The notes: generated by a model from the letters alone, not told the origin. 64,000 nucleotides of DNA from Luscinia megarhynchos (GCA_034336665.1 CM067588.1:5892655-5956654); one strand, 5' to 3'; positions 11,001 through 23,364 are shown, counted from the stretch's first letter. Numbers and translations: made by a program.

Positions 11001-14000
11001 CAGAGGGGATAAAATGGGTTAAACCGGTCCTGTACAAACGCCCATCAGTGCCTAAACGCAGGTCTGCAGTCACACAATTCGGGCTGGAAGGAACCTTAAA
11101 GCTCCTCTGCCTCGGGCAGGGCACGGCGGGCAGCAGGTGGCACATCGGTGACACTCCCGGCGACACTCCCGGTGACACTCCCAGCTGAGCCCTGCCCAGC
11201 CTCCCTCCTGGAAACGCCCTGGGAGCGGGGAACGAGCTCCGTGCGGGACCCCCCGCCCGCGCTGTGCCCCCCGGAGCCCTCCCCGCCTACCTGGCAGGCT
11301 GGCAGCAGCGTGCCCTCGGGGGACAGCTGGCTCTGGCACCGGCGACAATCCAGCTGGATGAGGCTGCGGCACTCCTGGTGACACGTGTACCTGCAGTCTG
11401 CGGGGACAGAGGGACAGCGTGAGGCACCCACAGCGGGCGGGGCTGGGGACAGCGGGGGACACGGCCAGGGACGGATCACAGGCAGAGGGAATGCAGGGAT
11501 GGAGCAGGAACGTGTCCGTGTTGACAGAAATGTCCCTTTGAACACACAGGTCCGTGTTCACAGAAATGTTCCTTTGAACACACATAAATCCATGTTCACA
11601 GAAATGTCCCTCTGAACACACAGGTCGGTGTTCACACACATGTCCCCACTCACACACGTCCCCATTTACACATAAATCCATGTTCACACATGTCCCCATT
11701 CACACATATATCCATGTTCACAGAAATGTCCCTTTGAACACACATAAATCCATGTTAACACACATGTCCCTTTGAACACACATGTATCCATGTTCACACA
11801 CCTGTCCCCACTCACACATGTCCCCATTCACACATAAATCCATGTTCACACACACGTCCCTTTGAACACACATAAATCCATGTTCACACACATGTCCCCA
11901 TTCACACATATATCCATGTTCACATAAATGTCCCTTTGAACACACATGTATCCATGTTCACACACCTGTCCCCACTCACACACGTCCCCATTCACACATA
12001 AATCCACGTTCACACACACGTCCCTTTGAACACACATGTCCCTCTGATCATACACGTCCCTGTTCAGGCACATTCCTGCAGGTGAGGAGAGGCACCAGAA
12101 AACCTCATCCAGAGCAAAAATTGCTCCCACTCTCTCTCTCTCTCTCTCAGGGAATCCTCAGTTCCCGCTTGCAGGGAGCAGCACGAGCCCCATTCCTGCA
12201 CGCTGCTGCCTCACTGGCACATAAAGGACGGAAAAATCCCCAAATGCCACCAAGCCATGGGACAGCCCGTGCCAGCTCTGCTCCTGGCAGTGCCACCTGC
12301 AGCACAAGCCTGTGCACGGGGAAAGGATCCCTCAGCTCCCACCCTCGGGAAATATCTCTGTGCTGGACAGATGGCAAACTGTTTAAGGTCACTGAAGGGT
12401 TTGGGTTGGAAGGGACGTTAAGGATGATCCAGTTCCAGAGCCTGGCCTGGGGCACTGCCGGGGATGGGGCAGCCACAGCTGCTCTGTGCCAGGGGCTCAG
12501 CATGGAACCTCCAGGGGCAGCTGCTGGCAGAGGCCACCCACAGCCCCAGATGGCCCCTAGCAGCCCCAAATCCAGATCTGCCACCCACAGCCCCAAATCG
12601 CCCCTAGCAGCCCCAAATCCAGATCTGCCACCCACAGCCCCAGATGGGGATCTGCCACCCACAGCCCCAAATGGGGATCTGCCACCCACAGCCCCAAATC
12701 CAGATCTGCCACCCACAGCCCCAAATCTGGATCTGCCACCCACAGCCCCAAATCTGGATCTGCCCCCAGCAGCCCCAAATCTAGATCTGCCACCCAGCAG
12801 CCCCAAATCGGGGATCTGCCACCCACAGCCCCAAATCCGGATCTGCCCAGCAACCCCAAATCCAGATCTGCCACCCACAGCCCCAAATCCGGATCTGCCA
12901 CCCACAGCCCCAAACCGGGGATCTGCCACCCCAGCAGCCCCAAATCCAGATCTGCCACCCACAGCCCCAAATCGGGATCTGCCACCCACAGCCCCAAATC
13001 CGGATCTGCCCCAGCAACCCCAAATCCAGATCTGCCACCCCACAGCCCCAAATCCGGATCTGCCCCAGCAACCCCAAATCCAGATCTGCCACCCACAGCC
13101 CCAAATCCAGATCTGCCACCCACAGCCCCAAATGGGGATCTGCCAACAGCAGCCCCAAATCCAGATCTGCCACTCACAGCCCTAAATCCAGATCTGCCCC
13201 AGCAGCCCCAAATGGGGATTTGCCACCCACAGCCCCAAATCTGGTTCTGCCAACAGCAGCCCCCAAATCCAGATCTGCCACCCACAGCCCCAAATCTGGA
13301 TCTGCCAACAGCAGCCCTAAATGGGGATTTGCCACCCACAGCCCCAAATCCAGATCTGCCACCCACAGCCCCAAATCTGGATCTGCCACCCAGCAGCCCC
13401 AAATCCAGATCTGCCACCCACAGCCCCAAATCGGGATTTGCCACTCAGCAGCCCCAAATCCAGATCTGCCCTCAGCAGCCCCAAATCCAGATCTGCCACC
13501 CACAGCCCCAAATCTGGATCTGCCACCAGCAGCCCCTAAATCCGGGATCTGCCCACCCCAGCAGCCCCCAAATGGGGATCTGCCACCCACAGCTCCCAAA
13601 TCCGGATCTGCCCCAGCAGCCCCAAATCCAGATCTGCCACCCACAGCCCCAAATCCAGATCTGCCCCAGCAGCCCCAAATCCACCCCTGGAGGGGCAGGG
13701 ACACACCCCAGCCCCAGCAGAGGCTGTGACCCCTGTCCCCAGGTGCACCAAGGCATTTCTGTGGCTGTTTTGGTTTGACTGCTGCCCCAGTGTCAGACAT
13801 TAACCCGTTCATGCCCAGCTGACTCTGCACAGACCAGTTTAACCCCTTCAGGCACGGGTCCTGCTCACCCCCAGCTGCAGAGGGGCACGTTTGGCACAGC
13901 CAGCTCCAGGTATCCCACACTCATGGCCACCACTCCTGCAACCCCCTCCTCCAAATCCCAGCTCCTCCAAACCCTCCTGCCTGCAGTGAACAGCCTCCTT

Positions 14001-17000
14001 CCACTTTAACAGCCCATCTGAGCCTTTTAATTTTTAACTGCCACACAAACAGCCTTAAATTTACTTTTTACACTGCCCAGAATTCCTGAGCGGTCACCAA
14101 CCTGGAAAAAAATAATTATACCCTAAAAGCAAGGCAAGAGTTCACTCCAGAGAGGGATGTGAGTGCTTGTCCTGCACCAGCCCCAAGACTTTGCTAAGAG
14201 CCACTGAACTTGTCTTTTAAATACACATTTTCTTTCCTTTCCCTTTTTCTTCCTTTTCCTTTTTTCTTTGTTTTTTTTTCCTTTAGCATTTGGGTCATCG
14301 GTTTTGAATGTCTGGGGCTTGCAGGAAAGCAAAGGAATATCCCATGTTTGGTTTGGATTTCTGCTCAGCTCTGGTGAATTCTCCAGTGCCTGAGAATGAA
14401 GGAGAGGAGCTGGGAGCAGGAGCCTGAGGGGGGAAGCATCAATCCCCAGGGGATACAGGGAAATAATTTATCATTTAACATTCATCTGGCATGAGCTGTC
14501 TGTCATTCTCCTATTCCACATCAGTTGTCTCAAGCAAGCCTGGGGGAAAGCAGGGAGATTTGGCTTCTTTTTTTTTTTTTTAATTAGAGATAAGCTGCAG
14601 TTACAGACTAATTTAATGCATGACCTTTCCAGCAACTGGAAAAGCCTTTTAATGGGGGACATTGGCCAAGTCTTTGCTGGAGCTGCCAGCTGGAGAATGT
14701 GGGTTTACCTGAGCATCTGCCACCTCCACAACATCCCCTCTGCCCGTGTGAGCTCAGATTTTCCCACCTGGGCAGCTCCAGGTGCAGGGCAAAGGCAGCC
14801 AGAGGTCTGGCACAGGTGATTTGCACCACAGAAATGCCAATTCCCCAGCCCCTCCTCCGGATCAGGCCCACTGTGGCTTTGCTTTGTGGGATTAAAGTGT
14901 GGCACCTCCTTAGTCACCATCACCTATTAACAGACCTAAGCGCTGGGATCCATGGGGAACTCTAATTTTAGAAACCCTGCCCAGCTTTAGGAAGCAGCCA
15001 CGTGACCAGTTTGCCAAGAGGAGCAGGATGCCTCCACTTAGGCTTGAAGATAATTTCCATTCCAGTCAAACAATGGAACACTTGGAAATGGAGTTTCTTG
15101 AAAAAAAAAAAAAAGAGAAAGGTCATGGTACTGTGAAAAACTTGGGTGGCTGGAGGGAATTTCCCTTTCTCCCCAGGTAAAGTCTCTCAGGGGGTAGGAT
15201 GGGTTAAACCAGCCCCGTATAAACGGCCTCAGTGCCTGAACACAGGACTGCAGTCTAGAAAGGTTTGGGTTGGAAGGGACCTTGCAGCTCCTCTGGTCCC
15301 TTCACCTGTCCCAGGTGGCTCCAGCCTGGCCTGGCACCTGCCAGGGCCTCCCCACCCTCCCAGGGAGGTTTCCCAGACATCCTGCCCACCCCAATCCTCC
15401 CATGCCCTCCCCAGGGTACCACAGAGCCCAGGGAGCATCTCCCAGCTCCCCCTGGCCCCAGTGGGAACGGGGCCACGGGAGGAGGAGGCTGCACAGGTGT
15501 CTGACAACAGGTGGCAGAACAGAGATCTCCTCCTCCCAAACTCTGCAATCCTCCAAGGCTGCACCTGAGGTTACATTTTGAAACTTTTTTTTTTTTTTTT
15601 TTTAGCTTGAGGCGCTGCTCCCGTGCCTGGGGTGACCTCAGGGGTGGCAGCAGATGTGGCACCAGGACAGTGGGAAGGGACAGGGCAGGAGCTGTGGCAG
15701 CAGCACCAGGGAAGGGGCTCAGTGCTGCTGAACCCCCCCCGGGCACTGAGCCAGCCCCAGCCCTGCAGCTCCATCGCTGCACTCCCTCCTTGGCACTTTT
15801 GGTGCAAACCAGCTGCTTTGGGTTCGTTTCTTTGCAGACACTGGCAGCCCCAGGGGCTGTTTCTGTTTGCCCAGGGGCTCCCTCAGTGGCAGCCACCCCT
15901 CTGTGAGCTCCCTGTGTCACTGCAGGGTCTGCCACATGCTCTGGAGCTGGTATTTACCAAAACCCAACTTCTCCCTGGCAGTGGCAGGTGGGGCAGCAGC
16001 GATGCCCTGTGCTCCTGCCAGAGCAGGTGAAGCCACCTGGTGCCACGGGTGTGCTGCCAGCCCCGTGCCCAGCAGTGCCAGGGCAAACCCTGCACCCCAA
16101 AGAGCAGCAGAAACCCCCAAACCCAGCCCCAAAACCCCAAAACCCCAAACCTACCTCTGAGAAGAAGAAACTCCCAAATCCAGCCCCAAAACTCCAAACC
16201 TACCTGTGAGCTGCAGAAACCCCCAAACCCAGCCCCCAAAACCCCAAACCTACCTGTGAGCAGCAAACCCCCAAATCCAGCCCCAAACCCCAAAACCCCA
16301 AACCTACCTGTAAGAGCAGCAGAAACCCCAAACCAGCCCCAAAACCCCAAATCCCCAAACCTACCTGTAAGCAGCAGAAACCCCAAACCAGCCCCAAAAC
16401 CCCAAACCCCCAAACCTACCTGTGAGCAGCAGCCCCTCCCTGCTGGGCCTCCTGGGCAGGCGCAGTCCCAAGGACCAGGGCTTGGATTTGGGGCAGTGCC
16501 TGAAGATTTTTTGGATTCTCTTGGTCACAAGCCCGAAGCAGGAGGCTGCTCCTGCCTTCCCCTCCATCACCCAGGACAGGAGGCCAGGAGCTGCCCAGGA
16601 CCTTCCAGCCCCAAATGCTCTGGGATGCAGCGAGCACCAGGGCAAGCTGAGCCTTTCCCCCCACGGAGATAAAGCACTGACATTGTCCATCTGCAACCTG
16701 CTGCCATCTGACAGGGTTATTTATTTATTTTTCTGAGCAGGGCTCGTGCATCTCCTGTAAGCCATGGAAAACTTTCTATTTCTGGGGCTTTTTGCTTGAT
16801 AAGATAAAACAACCCAACGGAAGAGATTAGAGAGAGAAATTGCAGGACTCGGCCGTGCACTGGGAGGTCTCCTCCCTTTGCTGCTTTTCCCCACAGTCTT
16901 TTAAAGTTTGAGGGATAAAAAAGTCCCCAGTGTTTAATCAGAGGTTAAAGGTATACACTGAGATTAACTATATTTATAAAATTGATTTAAACTCTGCACA

Positions 17001-20000
17001 GTGTTAAGAGAGGCTTGTAGAGCCTCTCACAGCATCCCTGAAATCAGGGCATGTTTAAGAAGAGGGTGATAGGACAAGGGGGATGGTTTTAAACTAGAAG
17101 AGGAGAGATTTAGGTAAGATATTGGGATAAATCCTTCCCTGGGAGGGTGGGCAGGGCTGGCACAGGGTGCCCACATTTGCTGTGGCTGCCCCTGGATCCC
17201 TGGCAGTGCCCAAGACCAGGCTGGAGCAGCCTGGGACAGTGGCAGGTGTCCCTGCCATGAGATGAGTTTTCAGGTCCTTCCCACCCAAACCATTCCCTGG
17301 TGGAGCAGTTACAGCTGTGCCAGGAGTCAAGTGACGGGCTGGGACACAAACACCAGTTTAAGAAGCCCCTGACATCTGCCACTGTCCCCCTGTGCTCACA
17401 AACAGCACCCAGCACAACACGGGGAGTGACAAAGGTGGAATTTACCCAGGCCAAAACCCACCCCGAGCAGCCAAAGCCATGGCTGGTCTCAGGGAATTTC
17501 TCAGTCACCCAGAGAGCCCCTGTGCACCTCCCTCCTCCCCACAGAGCAGCGACCTCCACCGAGCTTCCCTGGCCTGAAGCAGAGGGAGAAGCCCAAAAAC
17601 CAACCTGCAAGCTGAGAGCTGGAGCCTCGGCTGGGGCCTCTCTCCATAAACCCTTCCCAAGGCACGGGAGGGGAATGCAGCAGGAAACATGACCCTGGGA
17701 GCCCTGAGCCTCCCAGGAGCCTGTCCCACAGCTCTGCCAGTTCCTGTCCCACAGCTCTGCCAGTTCCTGTCCCACAGCTCTGGGTTGTTCCCTGTCCCAC
17801 AGCTCTGGCAGGTCCCTGTCCCACAGCTCTGGGTTTGGTTGGTCCCTGTCCCACAGCTCTGCCAGTCCCTGTCCCCCAGCTCTGGGTTTGGTTGGTCCCT
17901 GTCCCTCCCCACCGCTCCATCTCCTCCCAGGAGGAGCACGCCCTGCCTGGGGCATCTCGGACCCCACCCCGTCCTCACCCAACCCCGGCAAACGCCATCC
18001 CCACCTGCCCGAGTACCTGGCAGCAGCAAGAGCCTCAGGAATCTGCCTGGCTCAGCTAAATGGGACAGAAATGCAAAGCGCTGTGGGTCCTGTGAACTGC
18101 CGGCGATTATTGTTTACAGCGGCGAGACTGAGTGTGGGAGGATGCGGTGGAAGCAGAGGCACAAAAACCTCCGTGTCCCAAAAAGCAGCAGCGGTGTGAG
18201 CAGAGCCTCCTCCAGGTGAGGCTGGGCTCCTCCCAGAGCTCCTTATCTTAAGCAAACTGCTCCTCGGGAACCAGCAGCGGTAGAACTGAAGCCTGCTCCA
18301 CACATGAGAAAGAGAAATGTTGTTTTACCGACTCCCTCCTTAGGGAAATAGGGGCTGGTTCAGCGCGGAGCTGAACGCGGAGCTGCTGGGGAGATCAGGC
18401 GGCTCCGGAGCGGGGCACAAACCCGCCCCGATGCCGGGCTGAGCTGGATCTGTGCGGCTGACCCGGCACAGATCAAACACTCCAGGTGTGGCTGCGCTGT
18501 CAGAGGCGCTGGCACGCTCTGAGGTTTCCCTCCAGGGCTGCCCTCAGGGAAGCACGGGCAGCTGGGGCGGTTTTCTTGCAGAGAAACCCTTCTATTTTAT
18601 CAACACAAACATCAAAATACTTGATTTTTGGTTATCAGAGCCACCAAGAGCCAGGGAAGCACTTGAGCCGGTGCCTGCCCAGCCAGCCTGGTGTCTGTGC
18701 TGTCCCAAAGGACACACAGGGGGCTTTGAAGCTGCATCAGTCACCAGGACACCCAAACACCCCAGAGCATCCTGCACTCTGCCCATCCAGCCAGGAAAAG
18801 CTGTCCCCCAGCAGCAGGACAGAATTTACACCCTGACACGAGGTTATTTACTTTACTGCAGACTCAGCTCTGAGAGGTGCCAGCAGCACAAAGCCACACA
18901 CATCAGACAGGAGATACCCAGGGCACAGCCACTCCTGCCCAAATTCATTCCCTCCACGGCTGGAAACAAGGATTTGCAGGGAATGCCAGCAGGATTCACT
19001 CCCAGCTCCTTTCACACTGACACCAGGATGCTGGATGTCTGTCCTGCACAGAGCCTGCAACACTCCAAATAAAGCAGGGAGAAAAGGCAACATCTGCCAT
19101 GTCTCAGGCAACATCTGCATCAGCCCCAGGTGCAGCAGGACTTGGGTTAAAATCAGAGAAAAGATCCCCCTGAGCCTCCTTTTCTCCAGACTGAAAAGTC
19201 AATAATTATAATAAGTAAATAAATATATAAATAAATAAATGCCACTTTCCCATTCTACTAAATACAACCAGATCTGACGTAAATAAAAATAGGCCAGGAC
19301 TGTAGAAACATAAAACCTGAGTATCCTCAGGCTGCAAAGTCAAAAGCAAACAAGCAGCAACTCTGCATCAGGAAGAAAAAAATAAATGTTCACTGAGCGG
19401 GGAGAGCACGCCCTGTCTGCAGCTCTCAGGCATTTTAATGGGAATCACTATTGGGATGACAGGGAATGCAGATATGAGTGTCCCTCCCCCTCCATTCCAG
19501 TTGTTTGGGGAGTTTTTGAGGCAGAACTACTCCCACAGTCTGCATAATTCTCTGAAATGAAAAGGGAAATAGAGTTATTTAAAATCTGTTTCAATATAAG
19601 TATGGAAAACATCCTGCCAGAGCAGAAGTCCCTCACAACAGCTATTTATACAGCATTTCACAACACCACAAAATTCCGTGAATTTGTACTTAAAGTACTA
19701 AATTTGAAAGCACACAAGCCAGGATCTCACCTCGCACCTGACCCCAGGGTTTGGAGAAAGAGCCTCGACAAAGTTTTTTCCCCTTCAAATAAACCTCATT
19801 TCTCCTAAACTGCACGTTTCTTTCAGCACCCTCATTCACAGCGCGACCAGGAGCTCCCAGCCCCGGGGAACCAGCTGGCCCTGAGCAGCGTTTGAGGGAA
19901 TTCATCGGGCAGAAAGTGCAGCCCAAAAATGAGATTTGCATCCCCCTCCAAGGGCTCCCCCCGGTCCCAGCCCCTCGGTGCGCCCGTGTCACGTTGCGGT

Positions 20001-21500
20001 GGCGCTCGGGTGACGTTTAATTAACGCAGGAAGGGCTGAAGCCTTAATGCGCTGCAGCGGGGCCACCTGGGGCTGCTGCCTGTGCCCAGGCACCGAGAGC
20101 CGCGTAAATCCCCCCCGGGAGCATCTAAAAAACCCAGTCAGGACCAGGACTGGCTGAGCCAGGCGTTAATGGCCCCGGTGAGGCTGGTGCTGCTGCACGT
20201 GCCTGGCGCGGCGCCCCCAAATAACCCCAAAAATGAGCAGCGACGCGTCCCCCACCCCCCGCCCGCGGTGGGACGCGGCTCAGCCCCAAATTACCGCGGG
20301 CATCACCTCCCTGCCCTCCACACCCGCACTGGTACAGGTGATTGCATGGGCACAAAGCTGCAGGGAATGGCATCAGCACTGACACCTTCTGCCAAAATTC
20401 AAGAGGCTCAGCTGACCCCGACCAGCAAATTTTCAAGCACAACCAGCTGCATCCCAAAAGTTTCCCCCCAACCTGAGGGACTGAGCGGTTTCAGAGCCAG
20501 CAGGGCACAAATCCCCAAGTTGTCAGTGACACAAGTTTGCTAAAATCTCTTCGTTTCGCCTCCCTCAACACCTAACGCGGGTCACAGCTCGGCAGGGAGC
20601 GGCACCCGGGACAGGGGACAGGGCGCGGGTGTCACTGCACAGCCCCAGCCGGGTCACCTCGGGCCCCTCCTGCCCCTTCCCAGCCGCGGGGAGGATGAAT
20701 CCTCCGGCAGAGCACGAACAGCGGCACGGAGCGACACGAGAACGCCCCGCGCATCTCCCGGCACCAGCTCCCTCACCCCAGCAGTTCGGGCAGAGCTTCA
20801 GGCCAATTTACAAATTCTGGAGGACTTTACCCTTCACTGTAAAGCTTTACAAACACGAACCCTCCCTGCTCACCCCGCCCATGAGCCGATCATCTCCTCT
20901 TTCCTGGAACAGCTTCATTCTCCAAACCCGCCCGGCAGCACCGCAGCCGCTCCCGCAGACCCCGGCCCGGGGCGCAGCCCCCCGGGACTGCCCCAGGGGG
21001 ACCAGGCAGGCCCCAAAACCGGACCTGAGGGGTGCAGACCCCTGACCTGGGGGGTGCAGAGCTGGGGCGAACAGGAGGGAGAGGCAGAGTCCGGGCAGGG
21101 TAAGGGATGCGGGATGGCAGCACCGGGCGGGGATGCGGGGGCAGGACAGGGGTGCGGGACAGCGAGGGACAGACAGGGGACAGACAGGGGACAGCAGGAC
21201 GCCCAGACACGGGCAGCACTCACAGTCGCAGCGCAGGGCGCGCTCCCGCACCGCCTCCCCGCACAGGTCGCACCATCCCCGGCGCGGCAGCCGCGGGGCG
21301 AAGCGGTGCCCGCGGCCGCGCTCGGGGGGATCCCGCGGCGCCCCGAAGATGCTCCGCACGTCGGGCAGCAGCCTCGGGGCTCCCCCGCGCCTCCGCAGCC
21401 GCCTGGCAGCCCGGGCCCCGCCGGGGCTCCCGGGGCAGCGGCGCATGGAGCCGGGCTCGGGGGGCGGCAGCGGGCGCGGCCCCACGGCCGGCGATGCCAT
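7468..21500 (-). CDS. RASSF5: RASSF5 (NORE1/RAPL), 5' part of gene, span of the exons seen
   Basis: Ras association domain family 5, an adaptor that binds active Ras/Rap. It works in lymphocyte adhesion (RAPL form) and in MST kinase and apoptosis signalling (NORE1A form). Seen here: a NORE1A first exon, a second exon completing the C1 zinc finger, and a separate RAPL-type first exon 3' of them, which is the known two-promoter layout of the vertebrate gene. Exons 1 and 2 join in phase into 128 residues. Both the RAPL exon and NORE1A exon 2 end in phase 0, so both can join the same next exon. No RA or SARAH coding sequence was found between positions 1 and 7467, so the common 3' exons must lie left of the window. 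RASSF5 follows IKBKE on the same strand, as in other vertebrates. Confidence 0.9.
8375..8495 (-). mobile_element. CR1-type retroposon fragment
   Basis: Reads AGCCTGGCCTTGGGC, GGGATCCAGGGGCAGCCACA and GGATTTCTTCCCAATATCTC, the antisense of a CR1 3' tail, so the element points to the minus strand. 5'-truncated. Confidence 0.7.
10270..10560 (-). mobile_element. CR1-type retroposon fragment (diverged subfamily)
   Basis: Begins ACCACAGAATCATCAAGGCT and has GCCACGTCCACCCATTTTTG and CTGAGGAGCTGTTCCAA, a typical CR1 3' region in antisense. Confidence 0.7.
10985..11105. repeat. Dispersed repeat, copy 1 (with CR1 tail)
   Basis: Shares ATGGGTTAAACC, GTACAAACG/GTATAAACGG and CAGTGCCT with 15178-15300. 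Both copies run into a CR1-like GGGCTGGAAGGAACC tail. Confidence 0.65.
11291..11397 (-). CDS. RASSF5: RASSF5 NORE1A coding exon 2 (second half of C1 domain)
   Basis: The acceptor CCCCGCAG precedes ACTGCAGG; joined to exon 1 this reads through as CDYCRYTCHQECRSLIQLDC, finishing the C1 finger with C94, C98, H99, C102 and C110. The donor is GTAGGC at 11290. Length is 107 bases, ending in phase 0. Residues after the finger (RRCQSQLSPEG...) diverge from mammals. An AG inside the exon (TGCAG, 11394-11392 region) would break the zinc finger and was rejected as the acceptor. Confidence 0.92.
11505..12065. repeat. ~36-bp minisatellite of mixed units
   Basis: Alternating blocks with ACACATAAATCCATGTTCAC, TGTCCCTTTGAACACACA and GTCCCCACTCACACA. 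Starts about 105 bases upstream (transcript sense) of NORE1A exon 2. Confidence 0.93.
12395..12510 (-). mobile_element. CR1-type retroposon fragment
   Basis: AGGGTTTGGGTTGGAAGGGA and following CTGGCCTGGGGCACTGCC are CR1 tail antisense. Confidence 0.65.
12540..13690. repeat. 27-bp minisatellite, about 40 copies
   Basis: Unit includes CCCCAAATCCAGATCTGCCA followed by CCCACAG. Because 27 is a multiple of three, all frames can stay open for hundreds of codons on both strands; none is a gene. Confidence 0.96.
15178..15470 (-). mobile_element. Dispersed repeat copy 2 plus CR1 tail
   Basis: Copy of 10985-11105 followed by GGTTTGGGTTGGAAGGGACC and further CR1 antisense sequence. Confidence 0.65.
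16090..16440. repeat. ~40-bp minisatellite
   Basis: About eight copies containing CCCCAAACCTACCTGTGAGC and AGCAGAAACCCC. The minus strand carries G-runs. Confidence 0.9.
17090..17305 (+). mobile_element. CR1-type retroposon fragment, plus orientation
   Basis: Reads GGTAAGATATTGGGATAAAT, GGAGCAGCCTGGGACAGTGG, then CCACCCAAACCATTCC at its right end, which is the sense 3' tail. It is the only clear plus-oriented copy found here. Confidence 0.75.
17715..17905. repeat. ~25-bp minisatellite
   Basis: CCTGTCCCACAGCTCTGCCA and ...TGGGTTTGGTTGGTC variants, about seven copies. Confidence 0.88.
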
Positions 21501-21760
21501 GGGCTCGGAGCGGCGGGCAGCGCAGGCGCCGGGACCGGCCGGGAGGGAGGAGACACGGCGGGGGTGGCACCGGGAGCGGCCCCCGCCCGGGGGGATGCCC
21601 CCTCCCCGAGCGATGTTTCCCCGCTGCTCGCTCCGGGATTTTCCCCGGGGACGTCCCCGCAGCGGCTTCTCCCCGGGAATCCCCGCGGGTTCGGGGTCCG
21701 TGCATCCCCCGGGGGGTCCCACCAAGCACAGCCACAGGTTTGTCCCCAGCGGTTTCTGCG
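21200..21760 (-). promoter_or_regulatory. CpG-rich region over NORE1A exon 1, probable promoter
   Basis: Very high G+C with frequent CpG over and upstream of the first exon, unlike the flanking intron and spacer. Position suggests the NORE1A promoter and 5' UTR. No TATA box was recognised and no start site can be fixed. Confidence 0.5.
21224..21500 (-). CDS. RASSF5: RASSF5 NORE1A coding exon 1
   Basis: The start ATG at 21500 sits in a CCATGG context and opens with MASPAVGPRP, close to the human NORE1A start. The exon gives 92 codons plus one base, then donor GTGAGT. The first 45 residues are Pro/Arg-rich. DVRSIF at 47-52 is a conserved NORE1A motif. The first half of a C1 zinc finger follows: H65, C77, C80 and C91. 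The Pro-rich leader looks shorter than in mammals. The open frame runs upstream of this ATG, but nothing conserved is visible there. Confidence 0.93.
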
Positions 21761-23276
21761 GGAGCGCGGCTTTGTCCCACCCGCTTTGTCCCCTGGAAGG
21801 GACACCTGGGGAAAAGCCGCTGTCCCCTCTGCAGGGCTGCGACACGCAGGGATTATTTCCCCCCAAACCTTTCCGTGCTTGTGGGAAACGTGGAGGGGAA
21901 AATACCGAAAAAGCCGTGAAGTGCAGCAGCTCGGGGGTGCCTTCCTTCCCCCGGGGGTGGCCGGAGCCGGCGCTGCGTGTCCCCTGTCACCGCGGGGATG
22001 GCACAGGGGATGGGAGCTCCCTGTCACCCCCTCCCTGCTGGCCAGGAGGGCGATTTCTCCTGGAGAGGTGGCACAGCCCCGAGCCGGGCACCACTGACCC
22101 TTCCCTGCTGCTCCCACTCGCCCCGCGGTGAAACGCGTCCGTTCGGACAGAATCCCCCCGGATTTCTGCGGGTTTGGGGAGAGGTGAGAGCAGCTGCAGA
22201 GGGCAGAGCTGGGCTGGGTGAATCCGGGCTTAGGAGAAGCTGAATTTGACGTCTCCCGTGTGCTCCTGAGGACAGGATAAGCCAAGGATATCTAAATCCT
22301 TTGCAAGGATTCTAATTTGAAGGATGGATTAAAACACTGGCTCTGAATCTCAGCAGCCTATGCCATAAGCAGCCGCTAATAAGAGCTTCAAACCAAAGGA
22401 GGAATAACACAGCTGGAAAAATTCGAGTTTTGTTTGTGCTAAGCAGCAATATTAATTTTTGGAAGGTCTTTCTCTTCCCAATTCAGGATCCTGATTCACT
22501 TTCACATCCCCTCTACTTCTGCTTGAAAGCAGCAGCAGATTTATTCCTCAGTAAATTGTTCCACTACAGTTTGCTGTTTTATCTTATGTCCTCTACAAAC
22601 TGTTAATTGTACCAGGAATCACCTACAATAAAGGAAATTTCTGAGGGTGAAGGTCTACCTGGCACCTGACTGGGAACTTCCTAAAACCATCCCAGGAGAC
22701 ATCTCTGCAGCCTCAGGGCATCAAAACACGAAATAAATATATTTTCTGTCCCCACAGCAAGCTCTGGCTCATGACAACCATTATTCTTCCCAGCTGTCCC
22801 TTCAGGTATTCAGAGCCGACAGCACAGCAAGCTCTTTTAGGCCACAGGTTAAAGTATTTTGGGGGAAAATGAAAACCCCAAGTAATTAACATTGGCAGGA
22901 AAATTCTTGTTTCATTTGAATTCCACGAAGTCCCTTCTGCAGCTGCTGTGCTACAGCAGTTAAAGCATGACAAGGGCTATTAGCAAAACCTCTTTTTTTC
23001 TGTTTGCCAAGAAATAAATCCCTTTTTGTGGAAGCCAAACGTGTTCCAGGTCAAATGCTCAGCTGGTGGGAGTCAGTGCAGCTCCAGTGAATCCAGGAGG
23101 TGCATCAGGGACCCTCAGGGAATATCAGGGAATTCTGCATTCAAAATAAAATCCCTCAGAAAACTTGGTGAACCCCAGAAAATATCTGGTAGGAGAAAAG
23201 CTTTTAAGCAATGGATCAGTTCCACGTCTCCACAGCAAACAGTTGGGTTTGACATTCAGGATGTTGGTTTTTATAA
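21501..23276. other. Spacer between RASSF5 start and IKBKE end
   Basis: Left part is the GC-rich NORE1A promoter side. 22.2-23.2 kb is AT-richer unique sequence, perhaps the IKBKE 3' UTR; a minus-strand AATAAA lies near 22550. No gene recognised. Confidence 0.5.
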
Positions 23277-23364
23277 TTAAAATGAATGGGGACCTCTGGT
23301 GCCAAATTCCACCTGGGAAAGGTTTCCTGGGCGGGGGAGGCTCCTGGGCACCCTCAGCGTGTTC
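23277..23364 (-). CDS. IKBKE: Candidate IKBKE last coding exon
   Basis: A good acceptor (TTTCTTGCAG) is followed in the right phase by [20 protein letters not shown] and eight more residues to a stop at 23277. Human ends LNRVPAPPDV, so [10 protein letters not shown] is a loose match. The tail would be longer than in human. An alternative acceptor at about 24053 would end the protein after a single further Leu. No other better candidate was seen. Confidence 0.35.

Larger units (their letters stand above)
7588..11290. other. RASSF5 intron between NORE1A exon 2 and RAPL exon
   Basis: Non-coding. Contains the RAPL promoter CpG block, CR1 remnants (about 8380-8490 and 10270-10560) and otherwise unique sequence with nothing recognised. 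Confidence 0.65.
11398..21223. other. RASSF5 intron 1 (NORE1A)
   Basis: Nearly 10 kb, non-coding. Holds arrays at 11505-12065, 12540-13690, 16090-16440 and 17715-17905, CR1 remnants near 12395-12500, 15240-15470 and 17090-17305, poly-T at about 15585-15604 and an AT-rich simple stretch at 19200-19245. 18.0-21.2 kb is mostly unique with nothing recognised. Confidence 0.6.

Noticed and set aside
12082..13185. Open frame of 367 codons (PPTAPNPDL repeats)
   Set aside because: Artefact of the 27-bp minisatellite; several frames on both strands are equally open.
20847..22285. Long minus-strand frames starting at 21866 or 22285 over RASSF5 exon 1
   Set aside because: The upstream part has no family similarity; the ATG at 21500 matches the known NORE1A start, and the frame past 21224 is intron.
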